Below, piece after piece: positions 57,961 through 64,000 of a stretch of DNA of 64,000 nucleotides. How positions within the stretch are numbered: the first letter of the stretch is position 1; every line of letters begins with the position of its first letter. Both the position numbers and the translations under genes were made by a program. The notes under the pieces were generated by a model. The model worked only from the letters and a program-made list of their open reading frames with translations, did no database searches and had not been told where the DNA came from. The DNA is taken from NCBI RefSeq assembly GCF_047948215.1, contig NC_134461.1, positions 91,346,245-91,410,244 on the forward strand, written 5' to 3'. This DNA is from Lycorma delicatula. Its lineage: Eukaryota > Arthropoda > Insecta > Hemiptera > Fulgoridae.

Positions 57961-60544
57961 ATATAAAAAAATAAATATAAATTAAAAACAAAGAAAAATA
58001 ATTTAAAAAATAATAACAGATATTTCAACCTACCTACTTAATTATTTTTGTTTTTTAATTCTGTATGTAGCTTTACCGGAATAAAAATATTTTTTTTCAA
58101 TCTTTATAGCTGCGCTAGAACTTACATTTTTACATACTTATAGAAATTAATTTTTGTATACGTAGTCTAAAAATATTATTTCATTTATTATTATTAAAAT
58201 AATTTCAGATAGCACATATATATTTCGATATATTTTTATAAGTTTTTATTGATTTAAATAAAAAATCAATCAGTTTATTAAAAAAAATTTAACTATTATT
58301 TTTTTACGTAAATAATTATTCGAATTAATTAAAATGCATTGGAGGTAATGATTTTCAATATTTTGAAATTTTTGAAGGATTCAATTTTAACAATGATATA
58401 AATTGAGAGTAAGTTTGATAACATTTTTTCCAGTTTTTTTTTTTATATAATTTTTATGTAAATTGATAGTTGCTTTCAAAATTAAACCAAGAATATAAAA
58501 TGTAATAAACATTATAAAATTAAAAAAAAAAAAATTATTTATATAAAATAATGGAACCGAATCAAGACAATGTAATATGATACACGTATAGAATTATAAG
58601 ATTCCCACTGCCCCTACTGATGCTGTATATTTTATATATAATATATATTGGTTTTGAAAGGTTTAAAACGAGATATCTCGATTTTTGATGATTTTATTAA
58701 AAGTACTACTACATATCTTGTTCGGAAACTCACATTACCTGCCCTACCAGAAGACCATATAACATTCTCTAACTTGACGCACACATATAGAATATCCTTA
58801 TTTTCTCGCTAGACGGAGAAAAAACTTTTTTTGTCAATTTTCAGACCGATAATTTGTGTTAAAAAAATTCTTTCAACATCATGGTACCACAGCGAAAAGC
58901 AGCTGCGTTGATTGCAACAAGATTTATTTCATTCGGAAAAATAGGGAAAATGTTATGCGCATTGTATGTATTTGATTTACCTTTATTTATCTTTGAAATA
59001 TTTAAAAATATTATATCTAATTAAAATGACTAAGTAGCCGACATTACTTTCAGTTTGTTCGATTTTTTTAATAAAAATTTTTATACAAGAATTTTAAGAA
59101 AATGAAGTTCATTTAACATATATTTGTAGTTTTTTTTAAATTTCTATTACGTTTCAAGGTATTTAGGATGTGGTATGTAAACTGTTAACTTTTAATAAAA
59201 TTACCTTTAAAATAACAAAAAAAAACCTTTTGATTTTTTCTTTTTAATTAACACCAACAACCTTTTTTTTCAATTTTATTATATTCCTGAAAAAAAGGAT
59301 ATTAATTTTTATTGTCGTTATATTATCGGTATAGAAACCACTAAAATAATATAATTTTAAAGTGATTGAGACATGACATGTGAGGTTCAAACAAATTATT
59401 CAAAGCATCTGTAAAATAGGAGTATAAAATGAACGACTCGTCTGTCCGGCTGTAAATCCACTGCAACAACACCCGCTTGCTTCGCTGTTCTGCTCCCTTT
59501 AAGGATCATTTTTAATGGTCTAACTCTGTAGTGTTGTTGAACTGTTCGTCTTTCATTCAGTCCCCTTATAAATATTTAGATGCCGCAATACTCTTTTCTA
59601 ACACAACCGCAACCAATCCATATATATATATATATATGTATATACACACGCTGGAACTTAAATCCCAGTATTGTTGTTTATTTAAATTAGGCGTGGGCCA
59701 GGTTACAAATATATGATTGCAGTAAATCCATCCAGACGCCTTCTATTCAGTTAAAATGTGAAGAACATAAGCAGTATGAAATTTTTTTTATTTTTTATTT
59801 ACCTTTAACAAAAATAAAAATTATTCGATCTTTCTTCATGCTATCCGTTCTATAATAGCTATTGTCATGATAATAACAATAGCAATAATAACAATGACAA
59901 TAAAAAAGATAAAAATTGTTTAGTTATTTGTTTTAAATCGTAAAATACTAAATTCAATAATACACTTTGACGTTTTCAAACGTTTAGTTAGAATATTCAA
60001 ACTTGTTAGTTTATATGTATAATAGTTAAACCCTTATACGTTAAACCATTCACGTTTAGTTTAGGTATGTCATGGTTCAATCGTTTTCTTATAATGCAAA
60101 TATTGTTTATGATATGTAAGCAATTTCATTTTCATATACCATAGATTTTTATATCCCACTCTTATTAGCAAGTATTATATATTGGGCTTGTAACTTTATA
60201 AGCACAAAATATAATTTGCTGAATTTTTATTACATAACTTATCATATACCACCTTTATTTTTAACGTGTTTTTTTCTAATATTTATTCCTTTGTATTGTT
60301 ATAATAAATATACACATAACAATTATAATTTTATTTCATTTACTTATTTATGTATTATTTAATATTCTAGAAAGCAATTAATTTTTATTATTATTATTAT
60401 TATGTTTATTACTATTATTATCATTTTTCTTTTCCGTCGCGTGATTGCGGTATTAATCTGTACTAACGGGCTACGCCAATTCATACAAATACTATTATAA
60501 TTCTGTAAAGAAAATCTAATAATGTTGCATGTTTTGAGTATGAT
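57961..60544. other. AT-rich sequence with TA microsatellite
   Basis: A TA run occupies about 59619-59645. No gene or named repeat seen in 2.6 kb. Confidence 0.5.
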
Positions 60545-61410
60545 TGATTTCTGGAAATTTCTCTATATGTGTATATTGAATCCTAACTATACTTGATATA
60601 GTGTGAATGTGTGAGGTGTGACCCGAAACTAACATAAAGAAGGGGATGATGATGACTTTTTCTTATTTCCAGAGTCTTTTTATTTCTCTTCCTAGATCGA
60701 TGTATTTGGATATCTTTTTGGTGTCTTTAATTTGGATGTTTGTGTCGTTGGGGATGGCATTTTCGATTAGATAGGTGATTTTTTCTTTTTTTTTTGTATT
60801 GGAGGGTGATGTCTAGTCTATTGGCGGGAATTTTTTTCCATATGAATGAATGTCGACATCCCATTATAGTTTGTATTTAGTATTTTCGAGTATAAATATT
60901 GGTATATTTGTAGTAGGGATCTGTATTTTCGATAAGTTTGTATATTTTGGCTAGTGTACGTTTTATAATTTCGGGTTGCTATGACTAGCAACTTACGTCA
61001 TAATCCATCATTATTATCCCCCTCATTATGTCATAACTTGGTCTATGTCCAATGTCTATGTCTAATATCTATGTCTAATGTCTATATCCATGTACAGACA
61101 TGGTCTTAGATGGAAAGTAGGAAACCCTCTATTTAGGGAACAGGTATTTAGGGAACAGGTTATCATCCTGAAACCAGGTGTATGATGGTTTTTTGTCGAG
61201 TAACCTTATGTGTCGTGGTATCTGTGTTTTCCATGGCATGTTTTTATGACTAGTTGTTCGTCTTTTCTTGTTATGAGTGTTCGTGTCTGCTGTGTCGCTT
61301 CTGTGGAATAGGGGGAAGGGTGTGCAGCTTTTGTCTACTTTTACTATCACTGTATGTATGCTGATTTGCTTTGTATGAAAGAAATTCCTGAAGGTCTGTA
61401 TTTATTCCGT
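60545..61410 (-). pseudogene. LINE ORF, region downstream of the reverse transcriptase (minus strand)
   Basis: From high to low coordinates: 'KVDKSCTPFPLFHRSDTADT' and 'NKKRRTTSHKNMPWKTQ' (frame 61129-61350), then 'TYNGMSTFIHMEKN'-like remains, then LIENAIPNDTNIQIKDTKKI and 'SKYIDLGREIKRLWK' (about 60760-60673), a stop, and 'KVIIIPFFMLVSGHTSH'. The 'A.P.D.NI..K...KISKY.DL..EI.R.W' block is common near the C-terminus of several insect LINE proteins. A 16-bp tandem duplication (61131-61160) repeats FPKYLFPKY. The clade is uncertain. Confidence 0.68.
61041..61095. repeat. Short imperfect tandem repeat
   Basis: Units resembling TCTATGTCTAA repeat four or five times inside the LINE remnant. Confidence 0.7.
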
Positions 61411-61499
61411 GTGTTATGACTCTATGTGTATAATTCCTCTCTCTTCTCTTTTCTCTCTATGGTAAGTCTTTCTTTGCATGTGTTCAAATGTGGCATCCT

Positions 61500-61676
61500 G
61501 TGTTTAGTGAGTTCTGATCTGATAGGGATATTAACGGATAAGCATAGACCTATGCTTTGGTGGCTTCAGTCATATTTGACTGACCGCAGACTTAAACTCA
61601 GGGAGGCAGGGAAACTTTTAACTGAATATGGTGCATCCTCTGGGATTCCGCCAAAGAATGAAAAGGTCATTTAAAG
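61500..61676 (+). pseudogene. Reverse transcriptase fragment (jockey/CR1 group)
   Basis: The frame reads HRPMLWWLQSYLTDRRLKLR then 'AGKLLTEYGASSGIPP', matching the 'WL.SYL.NR...V...G..S......SGVPQG' region before the catalytic centre. The match stops abruptly at 'GIPP'. The 62165-63735 fragment has its own version of this region, so the two are separate copies. Confidence 0.7.
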
Positions 61677-62164
61677 AAGAAAAAGAAGACCCACAATGCG
61701 ACCCGTCGTCACGGACTGGAATCCGGAAGAAGACCCCAGCAGAGTAGCAACGTGAATGGCAGCCACAGAAGACGAAGATGAAGATCTGTAACTCTTTAAT
61801 ACACAATGCTTAAAACTTACAATTTAATTCAATCAGCACATGCGACTCCCTCCGGAGAAGGGGGTGCATTGCTCCCTCCAAACAACTAGGACCCCGTTTT
61901 GGCGTATTCCTGCTACCCCATAAGGTGATAGTACCGAGAGGACTTCAGCAAACGGTCCTGAAGGGGAATTACGCCGGGAGCACCAGGCTGAAAAAGCTTA
62001 ATCTCCCACTGTCGGACCCAGTAATAAACTGAAAACGGTGGTCCAAACGGATGGAACGCACATCACCAAATCCGCCCATAAATAAAACTTAAAACCTATA
62101 ACCGACATTAAAAGAAAACCCGTGAAACACGCCCGATTACAGAATCATACAGCAGCAAGGGACA
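61677..62164. other. Unidentified GC-rich block
   Basis: About 490 bp of markedly GC-richer DNA between two reverse-transcriptase fragments, without a long ORF on either strand. It contains 'gactccctccggagaagggg' and similar runs. It resembles LINE untranslated sequence in texture, but I cannot identify it. Confidence 0.5.
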
Positions 62165-63424
62165 TTGTCCAGGCTCTGCGATTTGTAGGGAGAAATGGTG
62201 ATACTCCCGCCACTCTTTCGTTGCGTTCCGTGGGATTCCGCAGGCTGTAATTTTATCCCTTTAATATATTCATTACCGATTTTTCCATTGGACTTTAATC
62301 AACCATTTTCATTTGAAGATCAGTACTGATGTTTTTCATGCCCGTAATATACTTCAACATGACATTACCTTATTGTAAAATAGTCTGAAAATATATGCCG
62401 CAACTTTAACCCACCGGATTGGTCTAGTGGTGAACGCGTCTTCCCAAATCTGCTGATTTGGAAGTCGAGAGTTCCAGCGTTCAAGTCCTAGTAAAGTCAG
62501 TTATTTTTACACAGCTTTTAATACCAGATCGTGGATACCAGTGTACTTTGGTGGTTGACTTTCAATTAACCACACATCTCAGGAATGGTCGAACTGAGAA
62601 TGTACAAGACTACACTTCATTTACACTCATACATATCTTCATTCATCCTCTGAAGTATCATCTGAACCGGAGGCTAAACAGGAAAAAGAAAGAATATGCC
62701 GCAACTTAAGTACATGAAGACTGCAGCAATTTAATACAGCCGAAAGACTCTGTAGTTAAATATTAGTATATTTATATTTATATGTTGCATCAGTCGGTCA
62801 TAATTAGAATAGGTAGTATCATGACTTACGAATTAATATAGATTCTAAACTTCTATTTTCTCAGCAAATTACCGACATAGTTTCTTGGGGAAGGAGGAAC
62901 TTAGGTCAATTTCGTGGATTGGGCTTAGTTTTGTGATACTAACTACTTTGATCAGATTATTTGTTGATTTTATTCGTCCAATTTTGGAGTACTCCTCGAT
63001 TATATGGAGCTATGGCAGAGCATATACTGTTAATAAGATTGATGCTATTAAAACGAAGTTTTGTCATATTCTTGCCAGTAGAGGTTTTGTTGATACTCAT
63101 TTTTTTATTAAACTGTGCCGAGTATTAAGATTAGATTATTTACATGGGCGCTCCAAAAGGGTCGCTGTAATTTTCTTATACAAGTCTTTTCACTCGCATA
63201 TAGAAAAATCCTTCTCCTTGATTGGGTTGAAAGTACGTTACGGCAATCCTCGACACTACAGGCGGTTTTACTACATAGTTAATTCGATGATAGCTCCTGT
63301 AGCAATATGTGTTGTAATTTTGAATAAGGTTACAGAATTCATTAACGTTTTCGGGACTATTATAAGAAATTTTAAAATGCAATTATGGGGCCTTCAACAG
63401 TGTTATTTTCAGCGATTGAATTGA
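62165..63424 (+). pseudogene. Jockey/CR1-group LINE reverse transcriptase with nested insertions
   Basis: Blocks in order: 'RFVGRNGDTPATL', 'RGIPQA', 'FNIFITDFSI' (about 62190-62290; palm region); then, after an embedded SINE, 'LQQFNTAERL' (about 62720), 'DLRINIDSKLLFSQQITDIV' (about 62832-62892), and the 179-codon frame 62885-63424 with 'LFVDFIRPILEYSSIIWS', 'KIDAIKTKFCHI' and 'VIFLYKSFHSHIEKSFSL'. The catalytic FADD is not recognisable. The frame ends at a TGA (63422-63424) that looks like the natural C-terminus. The last 500 bp are well preserved, with a single long frame. Confidence 0.8.
62407..62693 (+). mobile_element. tRNA-derived SINE, family 1, inserted in a LINE
   Basis: Best preserved family 1 copy, with A box TTGGTCTAGTGGTG and B box GTTCAAGTCC, 287 bp. 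It is flanked by a perfect 14-bp duplication ATATGCCGCAACTT (62393-62406 and 62694-62707) of LINE coding sequence. It therefore inserted after the LINE. Confidence 0.95.
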
Positions 63425-63432
63425 GATAATTA

Positions 63433-63468
63433 ATACTTACCTGGCGTGGAGGTTACCGTGATCACGAA
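63433..63468 (+). pseudogene. U1 snRNA 5'-end fragment (retropseudogene)
   Basis: ATACTTACCTGGCGTGGAGG followed by TTACCGTGATCACGAA reproduces the first 36 or so nucleotides of insect U1 snRNA, including the splice-site-pairing ACUUACCU and the start of stem-loop I. It then stops. It lies between direct repeats GAATTGAGATAATTAAT (63418-63434) and GAATTGGGATAATTAAT (63466-63482), 16 of 17 identical. That is the structure of a short, 3'-truncated snRNA retropseudogene. It cannot produce a functional U1. Confidence 0.88.
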
Positions 63469-63482
63469 TTGGGATAATTAAT

Positions 63483-63735
63483 GTCTTCTTCTTAATTTTA
63501 TTGTTTATTTCTATTTTATGTTTCTAAATTTCACGTTCTGTGTTCTATGTTATGTATTTAATGTTTTTTTGTTACATATTCTCTGTTGTATTATGTTGAA
63601 TTCATGCAGCATACAAAGGTTTACGACTGTTCTGTTGGCACTGTTTTCCCCCATTATATGTTATAACCTGGTAGTTTGGGCACATTCTGTGGGAGGAAAC
63701 GGCAGAGTGTAAGGAAGTGTGTGAGCCCACAAAAA
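63483..63735 (+). mobile_element. 3' untranslated region of the LINE
   Basis: Continues from the U1 insertion through a T-rich stretch, then 'gggaggaaacggcagagtgt' and 'gtgagcccac', to an A-run at 63730-63738. This looks like the natural 3' end of the element. Confidence 0.6.
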
Positions 63736-63738
63736 AAA

Positions 63739-64000
63739 TATTAAAATTTTTATTAAAAAAAAACCATTTGAACAAACCTGGACAAACTGTTATCGTGAAA
63801 AAAACCCAACATGTTAATTTAAATTGGATAAAAACTTTTATTTTTGTATTTATGAACAGTTAAGACAAAATCACGGAAAAAATTAAGAAAGAAATTAATG
63901 TTGTGATCAGAACAATGAATTTAATATTGATGAAAAAATAGTTGTACGTTCACCGGTACAAAAAATTTGAATTTTTCCTGCCGGATGATTTTTTTTTTTT
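63739..64000. other. AT-rich sequence to the window end
   Basis: Nothing recognised. The window stops in a T-run. Confidence 0.5.

Noticed and set aside
61641..62241. Repeated TGGGATTCCGC (61641-61651 and 62231-62241) looks like an 11-bp target duplication around the GC-rich block.
   Set aside because: Both lie at the same conserved 'GIPQ' position of the reverse transcriptase, and the right-hand fragment has its own upstream coding region. They are homologous coding motifs in two copies, not a duplication made by insertion.
62713..62752. TGAAGACTGC followed by GCCGAAAGAC resembles the hammerhead-like modules.
   Set aside because: The core lacks the required C-T-G-A order and there is no pairing stem I. 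It falls in LINE coding sequence, so similarity is likely chance.

Overview
The window reads as AT-rich, repeat-dense DNA from an animal, most likely an insect. The evidence is the mix of RTE, jockey-type and R1-type non-LTR retrotransposons, Tc1/mariner-like and pogo/Tigger transposase remains, tRNA-derived SINEs and Helitron-like ends, all set in AT-rich sequence with microsatellites. A hemipteran is my best guess, but that rests on general recognition of repeat style and is weak. I find no convincing host protein-coding exon, no intact tRNA or rRNA gene, and no bacterial-style operon or CRISPR array. The window looks intergenic or intronic.

Layout. 1-9 kb: SINEs, a mariner-like transposase stub (2.8-3.1 kb), repeat A, a minus-strand jockey fragment abutting a SINE with a clean target-site duplication, and an R1-like 3' end (8.2-8.7 kb). 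9-18 kb: repeat B carrying a small hammerhead-like insert, an R1-like ORF1 remnant with a zinc-knuckle region (12.5-13.6 kb), a second repeat A, two jockey fragments and repeat D. 20-31 kb: further copies of repeats A, B and D, a 5'-truncated RTE copy, a jockey C-terminus beside a SINE with target duplication, and a TC/TG microsatellite with a perfect hairpin. 31.9-36.7 kb: a Helitron-like end, then a nearly full-length RTE element (endonuclease plus reverse transcriptase, one visible frameshift) inserted inside repeat E. An uninterrupted paralogue of repeat E lies at 57.1-57.9 kb. 39-45 kb: a reverse-transcriptase fragment split by a foldback element, repeat B, and a decayed Tigger/Jerky transposase with one terminal inverted repeat. 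46.7-54.7 kb: a Helitron-like composite, a third RTE copy, a large foldback, a minus-strand mariner-like pseudogene, another reverse-transcriptase fragment and a decayed repetitive ORF. 60.5-63.7 kb: three reverse-transcriptase fragments; the last contains a SINE with a 14-bp target duplication and, just after its stop codon, a 36-nt copy of the 5' end of U1 snRNA between 17-bp direct repeats.

The most interesting signals are non-coding. Hammerhead-ribozyme-like modules occur in three inverted-repeat insertions with no obvious overall sequence similarity. They share a CTGANGA core, a stem II, GAAA, a short largely self-complementary stem III and a closing stem I. Others are the U1 snippet, two SINE families with different tRNA-like heads but one shared 3' tail, and the nesting order of insertions. 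No genes here form a pathway; the sequences interact only as donors and targets of transposition. All repeat and similarity calls were made by eye, without alignment or database search.
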